Shown here one piece after another: positions 51,819 through 60,907 of a DNA stretch of 64,000 nucleotides. Source of the stretch: Halapricum hydrolyticum (GTDB taxonomy: Archaea; Halobacteriota; Halobacteria; Halobacteriales; Haloarculaceae); assembly GCF_025517535.1 (NCBI RefSeq), contig NZ_JAOPKC010000001.1, forward strand, positions 502,570-566,569, written 5' to 3'. Each line of letters begins with the position of its first letter. Within the stretch, counting starts at the first letter, position 1. The notes beneath the pieces are model-generated. The model had not been told where the DNA came from. It searched no databases and saw only the letters and a list, made by a program, of their open reading frames with translations. The translations under genes were made by a program, and so were the position numbers.

Positions 51819-51889
51819 CCAAAGCGTCCCCGATCACGTCGTCCGAGTAGTGATGTGCCGTCCGAGAGGTCATCCGACAGCGGTCACTA

Positions 51890-52843
51890 TCAGACCTCCT
51901 TTTCGGGCTCGATGTAGACTTTCTTGACGAACGGCTCGGCCGCCATCAATTGGTCCTCGATGTCCGTGATGTGTTCGTCCATCTCGGCGGTCGCGATCCC
52001 GGGCTCGAAGGACACGTCAGTCGTCACGAGTAGACGGCCGGGCCCGAAAAAGACCGTCCGGAAGTCGATGATCTCGGCCACGCCGTCGTGGGCGGCGACG
52101 ATTTCCCGGAGCCGCCGCTCCTCTTCGAGCGGAAGGCTCTCGCCCAGCAGGAGACGCTTGTTCTCCCAGGCCAGCGCCAGAGCGAAGCCCATCAGCATGA
52201 TCCCGATCAAAAGCGCCGCAGCGGCGTCGTAGACCGGGTTGCGGGTGACCTCGGTGAGGTAGACGCCGAACAGCGCGAGTCCGGCCCCCGAGAGCGCGAC
52301 AGTGTCCTCGGTGAACGCTGTCAGCGTCGTCACGTCGCTGGTCTTGTGGAACGCTTCCCGATAGCCGCTCCAGTCGTGGACCTCGATCTGGCGTTTGAGC
52401 TCCGCGTTGGCCCTGTACAGGGCGTAGGCCTCGAAGCAGATCGCACCGGCCAAGACGGCGTAGTTGACGTAGACAGCTGGGAAGCTAATCCCCAGCAGTT
52501 CCGGTTGCTTCGGGACGCTGTGGGCTCCGCCGTGGACGAGTTTCTCGTAGCCGTGGGTTGCGCTTTCCCAGCCGGCGATACCGAACAGCAGCACCGACAC
52601 GAGAAAGCTGTAGAAGAACTGGGCTTTCCCGTATCCGAAGGGATGGCGCTGGTCCGCCGATCGCTGGCTGTAGCGGATGCCGATCAGCAAGAACACCTGA
52701 TTCCCGGTGTCGGAAATCGAGTGATACGTCTCCGAGAGCATCGCGGGACTCCCGGTGAGCGTGAATCCGACGAACTTCAGGACGGCGATCGCCCCGTTCG
52801 CCAGCAGCGCCGCGATCACGACCCCCTTGCTGTTGCCAGCCAT
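51890..52843 (-). CDS. Cation diffusion facilitator (CDF) metal transporter
   Basis: 317 residues. Six helices with the CDF signatures: SPAMLSETYHSISDTGNQVFLLIG (metal site in helices 1-2, here with His-Asp) and RHPFGYGKAQFFYSFLVSVLLFG. Residues ~235-317 form the cytoplasmic CTD (EIIDFRTVFFGPGRLLVTTDVSF). Exports Zn2+, Mn2+, Fe2+ or similar by proton antiport. The insertion of ~60 residues between helices 3 and 4 is longer than in bacterial ZitB-type proteins. Confidence 0.87.
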   Translation of the reverse strand: MAGNSKGVVIAALLANGAIAVLKFVGFTLTGSPAMLSETYHSISDTGNQVFLLIGIRYSQRSADQRHPFGYGKAQFFYSFLVSVLLFGIAGWESATHGYEKLVHGGAHSVPKQPELLGISFPAVYVNYAVLAGAICFEAYALYRANAELKRQIEVHDWSGYREAFHKTSDVTTLTAFTEDTVALSGAGLALFGVYLTEVTRNPVYDAAAALLIGIMLMGFALALAWENKRLLLGESLPLEEERRLREIVAAHDGVAEIIDFRTVFFGPGRLLVTTDVSFEPGIATAEMDEHITDIEDQLMAAEPFVKKVYIEPEKEV

Positions 52844-53009
52844 CCCCCGTGACTGCTCTGCCGACTGGCAAAGAAGTACTGGTCGTGGACGCTGTCAAAA
52901 CGGTCATAGTTCCCTTCGCAACCGGTTGGAAAGGTTCCGAAGTGTCTCAGAACCCCACTTACCCACACGTAAGTTCCAATTATATACTCATCAATGCGAA
53001 TAGAGACGT

Positions 53010-53195
53010 ATGGGAGACACGTTAACCTGCCCAGAGTGTGGAGCCGACATCGAATCGATGGACCACCTCGAAACCGCACACGAGGTCGCCGAAATCGAGC
53101 CGCAAGATGACGGGTCGTTCAACCTCTACGAGAACAGGGATCTCTTCCTCTGCAAGGGGTGCAAGAGACCTCTGGGCGTGAAAAAGCGGGAGTGA
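53010..53195 (+). CDS. Small zinc-binding protein
   Basis: 61 residues. CPECGADI near the start and CKGCKRPLGV near the end provide four Cys ligands; a His/Glu-rich linker (DHLETAHEVAEIEPQDDGSF) lies between. A compact zinc-ribbon protein of unknown function; haloarchaea have many of these and several are regulators. A TATA-like TTATATACT lies at about 52980, 25-30 bp before the ATG, fitting leaderless expression. Confidence 0.75.
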   Translation: MGDTLTCPECGADIESMDHLETAHEVAEIEPQDDGSFNLYENRDLFLCKGCKRPLGVKKRE

Positions 53196-53272
53196 GTACA
53201 GGACTGCTGTCCGTCGTCGGCATACTGTAACCACTCCTTTCTAGCCGTGGGTCCCCGAACCGGGCTCGTACT

Positions 53273-53295
53273 GATCGGGATTACTGTGCCCGATC
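53273..53295. other. Hairpin in the 284-bp region after the zinc protein gene
   Basis: GATCGGG-ATTACTGTG-CCCGATC, a perfect 7-bp stem in the otherwise featureless interval 53196-53479. Could be a transcription terminator for the + strand gene or a protein-binding palindrome. Confidence 0.4.
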
Positions 53296-53479
53296 GGAGG
53301 GATACCGACCTCTGACCGGACGGCGGAGTTCGATTTCACAGGCGAAATCTACGGGTTCCTACGATAATCCCTACACGTCCCAGCGACAGGTACTTTCGGG
53401 GCACACGACGTCCGCAATGATAACAGGTAGCCGTTCCTGCAGAAGTGTGTACAGCCGGCAGTATGACTGACTTCGAGTG

Positions 53480-54556
53480 CTACTGGCGTTCGTACGTGTG
53501 GAAATCGACCGCCTGCTCCAGCAGTTCGTCCGGAATCCCGGGCACTTCCTCGTCGCGGACAGGTCCCAGGTTGTCGAGTCGCTCGGGTTCGCGGGGGAAG
53601 TCTCGCAACTCGAAGTGCACGTCAATCCCCGCCTTCGCTCCCTGACCGAGCGCGACCGGGATCTGGTTGTGCCCCGGCGTGCAGTCGCCCACCGCGTAAA
53701 CGCCGTCGACCGAGGTCTCGCCGTGGTCGCCGACCTCGATCGTGCCGTCGTCGTTGATCGCACAGCCGAGCTCCCGGGCCAGGCCGTTGTTGTACTCCGC
53801 GCCGTACATCGCAAATCCGCCCTTGTACTCGCGAGTCTTTCCGTCGCCGGACTCCGTCCGGCTGCTCGTGGGACGTTGTCCCACGCTATCCTCGAATTCA
53901 AGGGCTTGCAGCCACCCGTCCTCGCCGTTCTGGACGCCCGTGACGTCCGCGTGGATCACGTCGATGGGGTGGTTCTCCAGGACGGCGGCGCTCTCGTCGC
54001 TCCACTCGGGCTCCTTGCCACGGGTCAGCAGGTCCACCTCGTCGGTGAAGTTCAGCATAATCGCGGCGACGTGGACGGCGCTCTCGCCGTGGCCCATCAC
54101 GTACACCGGTTCGTCGACGAACATGTGGGCGTCACAGTGCAGGCAGTAGTGCAGTCCCCGGCCGGTTCTGGGGAGCGGTGGGTCCGGACGGACGTCGTTG
54201 AACCCCGTCGCGAGCACGACCATCTCGGCGGCGTAGTCGGCGCTATTGCCCGATAGTCGGAACTGCTTCTCGCCGTCCTCGGGACGGGAACACGAGGTGA
54301 CCATATCGCGGTGGCTGTCACAGCCGTACGCTTCCAGTTGCTCCTGGCCGATCTGGAGGAACTCCATCCCATTGGTCTCCTCACGGACACCCAGCAGGTT
54401 GTGGACTTCCTGCATCATCGCCGCACGGCCGCCGCCGCGACTGACGACTGCCGTCTGATGGCCGAGTCGCGTGCTGTACAGTGCCGCCGTCATGCCCGCG
54501 GGACCGCCCCCGACCACGACGACTTCGTACTCGTGGAGATCGGTTTCGTCGCTCAC
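53480..54556 (-). CDS. Thioredoxin reductase-like FAD oxidoreductase
   Basis: 358 residues from the GTG at 54556 (VSDETDLHEYEVVVVGGG). Two dinucleotide-binding folds: VVVGGGPAGMTAALYSTRLG (FAD) and VYVMGHGESAVHVAAIML (NAD(P)). A CxxC redox pair is present as HYCLHCDAH near residue 150, and DGVYAVGDCTPGHNQIPVALGQG closes the FAD site. Upstream CTATTTA about 30 bp before the GTG suits leaderless initiation there. It could reduce thioredoxin or another disulfide; the NAD(P)-site GHGES differs from the GxGxxG/A norm. Confidence 0.82.
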   Translation of the reverse strand: MSDETDLHEYEVVVVGGGPAGMTAALYSTRLGHQTAVVSRGGGRAAMMQEVHNLLGVREETNGMEFLQIGQEQLEAYGCDSHRDMVTSCSRPEDGEKQFRLSGNSADYAAEMVVLATGFNDVRPDPPLPRTGRGLHYCLHCDAHMFVDEPVYVMGHGESAVHVAAIMLNFTDEVDLLTRGKEPEWSDESAAVLENHPIDVIHADVTGVQNGEDGWLQALEFEDSVGQRPTSSRTESGDGKTREYKGGFAMYGAEYNNGLARELGCAINDDGTIEVGDHGETSVDGVYAVGDCTPGHNQIPVALGQGAKAGIDVHFELRDFPREPERLDNLGPVRDEEVPGIPDELLEQAVDFHTYERQ

Positions 54557-54743
54557 GTCCGGGATCGATGTCGTCGGCTGGTAAATAGATGTAGTCACCC
54601 GAGAGTAACACGACGACTGATCGCTCGCAGTGACCAGCACAGCCGAGCGGACGAGTCTCTGCCTCCGTTCATACGGATTATCGTACGTCTTTCCGTATCG
54701 ACCGCCAGAGGTCGGTCGGAGCGGGAAATCGGTACAGTATCAC

Positions 54744-56108
54744 TCACGCCAGTGCGTCCTCGAAGGCGTACTGGACGACCTTGTTGAGCGTCGGATGCGC
54801 GTGGATCGTGTCGGTAATATCCCGGACGTGGCCTGAACCCGCCCGCATGGCCACGGCGACCTCGTGGATCATCGTCGACGCCTCGTAGCCGAGCATGTGA
54901 CAGCCCAGGATCGCGCCGCCGGGTGTCGCGAGTACCTTGGCGAAGCCGTGGTCGAGCTTCTTCGCCCGGCCCATCGGCGTTCCGGGCAGTTCCGCTCGGC
55001 CGACGACGTACTCGGTTCCAGCGTCCGCTAGCTCCGCCTCCGTCTGCCCGACGCCGGCCATCTGCGGCTCGGTGAAGATCGCGTGTGGCATCGCCGTGAA
55101 GTCGGCTTCGCTGTTCCCATCGCGGACGACGTTGTCAACGGTGATCCCCGTCTCGTAGTCCCCGGAGTGTTTGAACATCGCGTTGTCGGCGATGTCACCC
55201 TGCGCCCAGACGTTCTCGGCGGACGTCTCCAGGCGGTCGTTAGTCACGATGAAACCGGCGTCGTCGGTTTCGATACCCGCAGCGTCGACGTCGAGGGTGT
55301 CGGTGTTCGGACGCCGGCCGAGCGCGACCAGCAGATCCGTTCCGTGTGCGGAAACGGTCTCACCGCCCTCGGTCTCGGCCCGAACCACGATCCCGTCGCC
55401 CTCGGATTCGACGCTCGTCGCGCGGTGACCGGTGTAGACTTCGTGACGCTCACGGGCGATCTCCGTGAACGCCTCGGCGACTGCGGGATCTTCTCGCGGG
55501 ACGAGCGTGTCCAGCATTTCGACGATCGTCACGTCGGTCCCCAGCGACTCGAAGAAATATCCCAGTTCGACCGCGACGTACCCGCCGCCGAGGATCACCA
55601 GCGACTCGGGCTGGTCGCGGCGGTACAGTGCCTCCGTGCTGGTCATGTACTCGACATCGTCGAGGCCGTCGATCGGCGGCACGAGCGGTCGCGAGCCCGC
55701 GGCGACGACGACCTTCTCTCCGCTGACTCGTTGGCCGTCGACCTCGACGGTTCGCTCGTCGACGAAGACAGCCGCGTCCCGGTACATGGCGAGGTTCTCT
55801 TTCCCCCTGTAACGCTCCTCCATCCCTTCGGCGATGGACGAGAGCGTCCCGTCCATATCGTCGACGATGGCTTCGTAGTCGATCCCGTCGAGGGTCGCAT
55901 CGAGGAAGAACCGATTGGCGTCCCGGACGTGATTGGCGGCGGTCGCCGCCTGGATGAGCATCTTCGAGGGATTACACCCGCGGTTGAGACAGGTTCCACC
56001 GAGCGGCCCCTTCTCGATCAGTGCCGTTTCCAGACCCGCGTCGGCAGCCGCCTCGGCGACGTTGTTGCCGGTCCCGCCACCGACCACGAGCACGTCGACG
56101 TGTGCCAT
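54744..56108 (-). CDS. Class I pyridine nucleotide-disulfide oxidoreductase
   Basis: 454 residues. LVVGGGTGNNVAEAAADAG (FAD fold), redox disulfide GGTCLNRGCNPSKML (Cys near 39 and 44), NAD fold VILGGGYVAVELGYFFESLG and the C-terminal HAHPTLNKVVQYAF with the catalytic His-x-x-x-x-Glu-like region. Candidates are dihydrolipoamide dehydrogenase, mercuric reductase or the haloarchaeal bis-gamma-glutamylcystine reductase; no lipoyl-enzyme genes are nearby, which favours a thiol-disulfide role. It starts directly after the HxlR regulator stop and is paralogous to the gene at 60908. Confidence 0.8.
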   Translation of the reverse strand: MAHVDVLVVGGGTGNNVAEAAADAGLETALIEKGPLGGTCLNRGCNPSKMLIQAATAANHVRDANRFFLDATLDGIDYEAIVDDMDGTLSSIAEGMEERYRGKENLAMYRDAAVFVDERTVEVDGQRVSGEKVVVAAGSRPLVPPIDGLDDVEYMTSTEALYRRDQPESLVILGGGYVAVELGYFFESLGTDVTIVEMLDTLVPREDPAVAEAFTEIARERHEVYTGHRATSVESEGDGIVVRAETEGGETVSAHGTDLLVALGRRPNTDTLDVDAAGIETDDAGFIVTNDRLETSAENVWAQGDIADNAMFKHSGDYETGITVDNVVRDGNSEADFTAMPHAIFTEPQMAGVGQTEAELADAGTEYVVGRAELPGTPMGRAKKLDHGFAKVLATPGGAILGCHMLGYEASTMIHEVAVAMRAGSGHVRDITDTIHAHPTLNKVVQYAFEDALA

Positions 56109-56492
56109 CTATACACCTTCTTCGAGACCGTGTTCGACACCCCAACTGATCAGTTCCGATACCACTGGCTCCAGTGCATCCCCGCGCTCGGTCAGCGAAT
56201 ACTCCACGCGGACGGGCTGGTCGTTGACAATCTCCCGGTCGACCAGCCTCTCTTCTTCGAGGGTCGTCAGACTCTCGGAGAGCATCTTCGAGGAGACGCC
56301 AGCGATCTCGCGTTTCAGCGCACTGAACCCCAGCGGACCGTTCTCCAGCAGCTGGTAGACGATCCGGAGGTGCCACTTCCGACTGAGTGTTTCCTGGACC
56401 GCGTCGAACACCTCGTCCGGTTCGACGAAAATCGGCCTGTCAATTCCCGCGCCCGATCCGCTCGACGAAACGGTCCCCGATTCTGAACTCAT
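56109..56492 (-). CDS. HxlR-family transcriptional regulator
   Basis: 127 residues from the ATG at 56492 (MSSESGTVSSSGSGAG). A winged helix of the HxlR type: LSRKWHLRIVYQLLENGPLGFSALKRE and ISKMLS-like VSSKMLSESLTTLEEERLVDREI, then YSLTERGDALEPVVSELISWG. HxlR proteins often sense reactive aldehydes, quinones or oxidants. Its stop codon is immediately followed by the ATG of the disulfide reductase, so the two are co-transcribed and the reductase is a likely target. Confidence 0.87.
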   Translation of the reverse strand: MSSESGTVSSSGSGAGIDRPIFVEPDEVFDAVQETLSRKWHLRIVYQLLENGPLGFSALKREIAGVSSKMLSESLTTLEEERLVDREIVNDQPVRVEYSLTERGDALEPVVSELISWGVEHGLEEGV

Positions 56493-56576
56493 GTAGTACT
56501 GTGACAGACGCCCGGGCGGATAGTTAACCACACCCTGGCCGGGAGTACGTTCTCCGGAGCCCGCAAAATTTATATA

Positions 56577-57209
56577 TCAGTTTGTTGGACGACCGTCCCG
56601 GAACCGCTCCCAGAACACCTCGTTCAGCCCCTGCTCGGATTCGGCGTCCCGGTAATCCTCTTTGGTGAGGTTCGCCTCCTCGATGAGCGACGCGGCCTCG
56701 CCGGCCCACGCGTAGAAGCCGACCAGCGTCTCCTCGCGCATCTCGTCGAGCGCGATCGAGTGATATACGTTGACATATCCGCCGGATTCACGGTTGAGTT
56801 GCGATTTCTCCAGCAGTCCGAACTCGACGAGGTCGTTGAGATACGTCCGGACGGTGCTGACGTCGTAATCGAGTCGTTCGGCCAGCTCCTCCGGCGACAG
56901 CGGCCCCTCACCGATGACACACAGACAGACGTCGAGTCCGGGCTTGGGAAGGCCGAACGCGTCGAGCAATACCTGGCGGACGTCGGGTGGTCTGATGTCG
57001 AGTTTCGTCTCCGTGACCCGCTCCATGGGTTCGTCGTGGCAGGTCATCCCGCCGTCAAGATCCTGCATCGTGAGCACGACGTTGTTACAGTCCGTACACC
57101 GGTAGATCGAATACTTCCGGTCGCGGAGGTCGATCTCGCTGCGCTCGTCCTCGGACCAGGCCGCTCCGAATGGATCGGACTCGCCTGCCGAGTTGGTATC
57201 GTCAGTCAT
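56577..57209 (-). CDS. Zinc-ribbon plus winged-helix transcriptional regulator
   Basis: 210 residues. Residues ~35-62 hold a Cys-rich ribbon (YRCTDCNNVVLTMQDLDGG, then TCHDEPM), and residues ~95-145 hold a MarR/TrmB-like winged helix (LSPEELAERLDYDVSTVRTYLNDLVEFGLL). The C-terminal ~60 residues are helical. This domain order is common in haloarchaeal regulators of unknown ligand. It lies upstream of and on the same strand as HxlR, 84 bp away. Confidence 0.77.
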   Translation of the reverse strand: MTDDTNSAGESDPFGAAWSEDERSEIDLRDRKYSIYRCTDCNNVVLTMQDLDGGMTCHDEPMERVTETKLDIRPPDVRQVLLDAFGLPKPGLDVCLCVIGEGPLSPEELAERLDYDVSTVRTYLNDLVEFGLLEKSQLNRESGGYVNVYHSIALDEMREETLVGFYAWAGEAASLIEEANLTKEDYRDAESEQGLNEVFWERFRDGRPTN

Positions 57210-57331
57210 GGTTCGAAAGGGGTCGCTCTGTCCGGCGGTGTCTGTGTAGCCATACTCGCGGCAGCGTCTTGAAACATGGAGTCACCCGTCAGCGACGTCT
57301 TTGAACTCACTCGTCGGCGATGTCTATGAGT

Positions 57332-57613
57332 TCACTCGTCGACGGCGTCCGTGGTATCATCGTCGACGACATCCAGCACGAGGATGTCGTCGAAGTCGAC
57401 GTCGAGGGCGAGCACCTCTCGTGTCGTGGTCGTCGGGCGGTATCCCTCCTCAGTCGCTTCGATGAACTCGCACTCGCGGAGTTTCTCCAGAGCCGGGTCG
57501 AGAGCCGTCTCCGGAACGGCCAGCGACTCGGCGAGTCGTCGTTTCGAGACAGCGTCCCCAGTCGGCGTCTCCTCGACGATCTCGACCAGCACAGTGTGTG
57601 TAGACGGAGACAT
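57332..57613 (-). CDS. Small winged-helix-like protein
   Basis: 93 residues. VSKRRLAESLAVPETALDPALEKLRECEFIEATEEGYRPT reads as one winged-helix DNA-binding motif; the end is a run of acidic and hydrophobic residues (DDILVLDVVDDDTTDAVDE). Family not recognised. It sits upstream of the zinc-ribbon regulator on the same strand. Confidence 0.62.
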   Translation of the reverse strand: MSPSTHTVLVEIVEETPTGDAVSKRRLAESLAVPETALDPALEKLRECEFIEATEEGYRPTTTTREVLALDVDFDDILVLDVVDDDTTDAVDE

Positions 57614-57772
57614 GGGGTGCCTCAGGGACGGTCAGCGTACATGGGAACACTCCCGCGCCCCGTCGCATACGTGTTGCTTACCCTCACTCGACCGCGTTAC
57701 GTGGCCCTCACCCCCGTACTCTCGCGTTGATGTTGCATCGACCTGCGTCAACTGCCTCGGGATCGAGTGGTT

Positions 57773-57819
57773 CGAGAGAGCAGAGCTCTCTCGTCATCAC
57801 GAGACGGCAAGCCGTCTCG
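57773..57819. other. Two adjacent perfect hairpins in the 324-bp gap 57614-57937
   Basis: CGAGAGAG-CAGAG-CTCTCTCG (57773-57793) is followed after 6 bp by CGAGACGG-CAAG-CCGTCTCG (57800-57819). Two perfect 8-bp stems so close together are unlikely by chance and suggest a structured RNA or an intergenic repeat. The rest of the gap has only a TATA-like TTTAATA (57904-57910) serving the next gene. Confidence 0.5.
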
Positions 57820-57937
57820 GACGACCCCGTGGCATCCGCCTCGATTATTCTGTGAAACGGGAGTTACGACCGAGTTATCCCCTCACGGACACCTCAAGAG
57901 AAGTTTAATACCGGACCTTCGATATTTCGAGCGAGTT

Positions 57938-58354
57938 ATGACGGAAGATAACGGCGCGGTGAGGCTGCAGCGGCAGTCCGCCGAAGAGATAGAAGCGACC
58001 GTCGAAAGTATCACGAGGATGCTCAAAGTCGGGGCCGTCTTCGCGGGGGTCGGCTACCTGCTGGTCGGCAGCGCAATCGTCTTCGAGTTGACGGAGTTCC
58101 ATCCGCTGCTGGACGACTTCTTCAGGACGTACACGGAGACGAGTCTCGCTGGCGGGAGCGGGGGTCCACGGGGTGGGGCAGTCAACGAAGCGCTTGCGAG
58201 TATCCACAAATGGCCGTCGACGCTGCTGTGGTTGAAACTCGGGGGGATCGGACACATCCTGCTCGGCATCTTCATCGCGCTGGCGGCCATCGTCCGCGCT
58301 CTCGCGTTGATGCCACACCGGCTCGCCTACGAGATGGGGCGGTCCCAGTCCTGA
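57938..58354 (+). CDS. Two-helix membrane protein of unknown function
   Basis: 138 residues from the ATG at 57938 (MTEDNGAVRLQRQSAEEIE). A charged N-terminal helix is followed by two TM segments (LKVGAVFAGVGYLLVGSAIVF and LKLGGIGHILLGIFIALAAIV) and a short positive tail (ALMPHRLAYEMGRSQS). A TATA-like box 28-34 bp upstream supports the start. No family recognised. Confidence 0.65.
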   Translation: MTEDNGAVRLQRQSAEEIEATVESITRMLKVGAVFAGVGYLLVGSAIVFELTEFHPLLDDFFRTYTETSLAGGSGGPRGGAVNEALASIHKWPSTLLWLKLGGIGHILLGIFIALAAIVRALALMPHRLAYEMGRSQS

Positions 58355-58493
58355 GCAGTCCGGAACGCGCTCGATCTGCGTTTTCGAAAACGAACAGACC
58401 GCACCAGCGGGAGCGGAAGCCCGACCACTCGTCACTGAACGCCTGGGCGTTCCTCGACACCCATTCACGACGTACGGATCCGGCGACAGGACG

Positions 58494-59132
58494 TCAGCGC
58501 GTTCCCTCGACGAGTCGTTTCAGGTGTTCGGGCGGGACCGCGCCCCGTGCGGCGTGCCCGTCGTAAGCGAACGTCGGAACGCCAGTGATGCCGTCTTGCT
58601 GAGCGTCGGTGAATCGTTCTCGAAGGCGGTCACGGCGTTCCTCGTCCGCGACTGCCTGTCGAATTTCGTCACCGTCCACGCCAGCCTCTTCGGCGATGTC
58701 GGCCAACACGTCGACGTTACCGATGTCCCGCCCTTCGACCCAGAGCGCCTCGAAGACCGCCTCGTCGAAGGCGAGCCACCGGTCGGGATACTCGGCCTGC
58801 AGATAAAGCGAGGCGACCTGCGCGTCGAAGGAATCGACGTCTTCGGGGAGATAGTCCAGCGACAGCATCTCGTCCGCGCCGTACTCGTCGCGCAGCCTGG
58901 CCACGTTCTGACGAACCTGCTCGAAGTACGCGTCGTCTTTCCCGTCCTCGACCGAGTGATCGATCTCGCCGTCGGGTCCGCGCTTGTGACTCCGAAGGTC
59001 GAACGGACGCCAGTCGATCGTCAGTTCGCTCTCCCGGGTTTGCTGATACTCTTCGAGAGATTGTCGACCGAGATAGCAGAACGGACAGACGTAATCCGAG
59101 TACACAGCGATCCGATCGTTGGTTCGGGTCAT
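58494..59132 (-). CDS. DsbA-family oxidoreductase (FrnE / 2-hydroxychromene-2-carboxylate isomerase-like)
   Basis: 212 residues. Thioredoxin-fold motif YSDYVCPFCYLGRQSLEEY with a CPFC active site, an inserted helical domain (residues ~60-170) and the cis-proline GITGVPTFAYDGH. These cytoplasmic DsbA-like proteins (FrnE) handle disulfides or isomerise polyketide and aromatic substrates. Together with the disulfide reductases nearby it suggests local thiol-redox functions, though there is no shared operon. Confidence 0.85.
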   Translation of the reverse strand: MTRTNDRIAVYSDYVCPFCYLGRQSLEEYQQTRESELTIDWRPFDLRSHKRGPDGEIDHSVEDGKDDAYFEQVRQNVARLRDEYGADEMLSLDYLPEDVDSFDAQVASLYLQAEYPDRWLAFDEAVFEALWVEGRDIGNVDVLADIAEEAGVDGDEIRQAVADEERRDRLRERFTDAQQDGITGVPTFAYDGHAARGAVPPEHLKRLVEGTR

Positions 59133-59210
59133 CGCCCGTCAGTACGGGCTCCGATCGGAAAAGAAGTCGAGTGAGATCGAGGTAATCGACCCCGGTGGGC
59201 GGTTGGCGTG

Positions 59211-59930
59211 CTAGATAAATTCAGAGTTTTGCGGGCCGTTCGTGATGTGCACCTCGAACGGCTGGGTGCTCACGTCGTCCTGTTCGACGAGGTGCCAGTA
59301 GGTCTCGGCCATCCGGTCGGGGTCGAGGAACGTCTCGTCCTCGCGGCCGGAGAACCGTTCGGGGACGCCCGGGGAGTCGATCTGCCCGTCTATCACCACG
59401 TGCGCGACGTGGATTCCTTCGGGACCGAACTCCTGGGCGATGTCCATCGCCATGCCACGGGCAGCGAACTTCGCCGCGGTGAACCCGATCGCTCCGCCGA
59501 GACTCCGCACTGCGGACGTCGCACCGGTGAAGATGACAGTCCCACCACCCGTCTCGAGCATGTCCCCGACGGCCTCCTGTGAGCAGACGAACGCCCCGCG
59601 GCCGTTGACCGCCCAGGCCTGCTCGAATTCCTCGACGCTGGTGTCCATCAGACCCGTCCAGGAGGCGGCGCTCGCGTGGTTGACGAGGACGTCCACCGGA
59701 CCGAACGCCTCCCGGACCGCCTCGAACCCGTCGCGGACCTCCTCGATGTCAGTGAGGTCGGTCTGTACTGCGAGTCCCTCGCCGGGGTCAGAGAGATCAG
59801 CGGCGAGTTCCTCGATGTAGTCCGCCGATCGGGCGAACAGCGCGACCTGAAACCCCTCGGCCGCGAACTTCCGCGCGAGGGATTCACCGAGCCCCGAGCC
59901 GACGCCGGCGATGACTGCTGTGCGTGGCAT
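59211..59930 (-). CDS. SDR-family protein with Phe at the catalytic Tyr position
   Basis: 239 residues from the ATG at 59930 (MPRTAVIAGVGSGLGESLA). The nucleotide-binding loop is AGVGSGLGESLARKFAAEG and the structural motif is NHAS instead of NNAG. Where classical SDRs have Tyr-x-x-x-Lys, this reads GFTAAKFAARG, i.e. Phe-x-x-x-Lys. Without the Tyr proton donor, ordinary ketone/alcohol chemistry may be impaired; it could bind substrate differently or act non-enzymatically. A conserved subfamily with this replacement exists in bacteria as far as I recall. Substrate unknown. Confidence 0.78.
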   Translation of the reverse strand: MPRTAVIAGVGSGLGESLARKFAAEGFQVALFARSADYIEELAADLSDPGEGLAVQTDLTDIEEVRDGFEAVREAFGPVDVLVNHASAASWTGLMDTSVEEFEQAWAVNGRGAFVCSQEAVGDMLETGGGTVIFTGATSAVRSLGGAIGFTAAKFAARGMAMDIAQEFGPEGIHVAHVVIDGQIDSPGVPERFSGREDETFLDPDRMAETYWHLVEQDDVSTQPFEVHITNGPQNSEFI

Positions 59931-59997
59931 GGGTAGACGTGGCTCTCGCCGGACAAAACCGTGTTGACGAACCCTCTCGGACAAAACCGGACGACGA

Positions 59998-60783
59998 TCA
60001 CGCGATACCGAGTCCGCCGAGGATCAGTCGGATCCCGATCAGGGTCAGAAGCCCGAGGACGCCGGCGCGGCGCTGTCGTTTACCGACGCTCGTTCGGAGG
60101 CGTTTTCCGACCGCGACGCCGGCCACCGCCGGGATCACGGCGACAGCGGAGGCGAGCGCGATCGCGAGGCTCGGGTAGAGACCGAGCGCGCCGGCGGCCC
60201 CGATGCGGACCGCATTGAGCCCGAGAAAGACCATCGCGACGACGCCGACGAACACGCCGTGGGAGAGGTCACAGCTCCGGAGGTAGGCGATCAGCTGGAC
60301 GCCGACGTTCGTTCCGCCGAACAAGAGCCCCGAGACGGCACCAACACCGATCATTCCAGGGATCGATTCGACAAAACAGCCCTCCTTCGCGCGGTCCAGC
60401 CCCGGAACCGGGACCACACGCTGGGCACTGGCGACAAAGGCCAGCGAGACCGCGCCGAGTCCGACCTTCAGCGGCCCCTGGGGGAGACGATCAAGAACGA
60501 CGAGCCCGACGACCGTACCGACCAGCGCGGCGAGGATCAGGGGGGTGAATCGGCGACCACACGTCCGCAGGTCTTCCAGCGAGAGGTCCCGGATCAGCGA
60601 GAGGTTTACGCCCAGAATGGGCGCGATCATGAACACGACGGCCGTGGCGGGGTCGATCGCCGTCGCCAGCGCCATTGTCCCAACGAGCGCGAACCCGAAG
60701 CCCGCGAGCCCGTTGACCGCCCCGGCGACGACGATGACGAGGGCGATTCCGGCGATCAGTTCCGGCGGCAACCCTGGTAACAC
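59998..60783 (-). CDS. TauE/SafE (TSUP) family membrane transporter
   Basis: 261 residues from a GTG at 60783 (VLPGLPPELIAGIALVIVV). About eight helices in two halves, each with the TSUP pattern (GAVNGLAGFGFALVGTMAL near the start, GVGAVSGLLFGGTNVGVQLIAYL in the middle). TSUP proteins export sulfite or organosulfonates or import related anions. A TATTTA box 30 bp upstream fits leaderless initiation at this GTG. Divergent from the disulfide reductase at 60908. Confidence 0.8.
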   Translation of the reverse strand: MLPGLPPELIAGIALVIVVAGAVNGLAGFGFALVGTMALATAIDPATAVVFMIAPILGVNLSLIRDLSLEDLRTCGRRFTPLILAALVGTVVGLVVLDRLPQGPLKVGLGAVSLAFVASAQRVVPVPGLDRAKEGCFVESIPGMIGVGAVSGLLFGGTNVGVQLIAYLRSCDLSHGVFVGVVAMVFLGLNAVRIGAAGALGLYPSLAIALASAVAVIPAVAGVAVGKRLRTSVGKRQRRAGVLGLLTLIGIRLILGGLGIA

Positions 60784-60907
60784 GCTCGTCGATACTGCAG
60801 CAGACTCCTAAATAGTACGGTCACCCGGGGGTAAGGGTACGATCGCCGTGGCCGCCTAACCGAAACGTTACTCGACCTTCTTTAGCGAGGCACTCGTCGG
60901 TGTCTCC

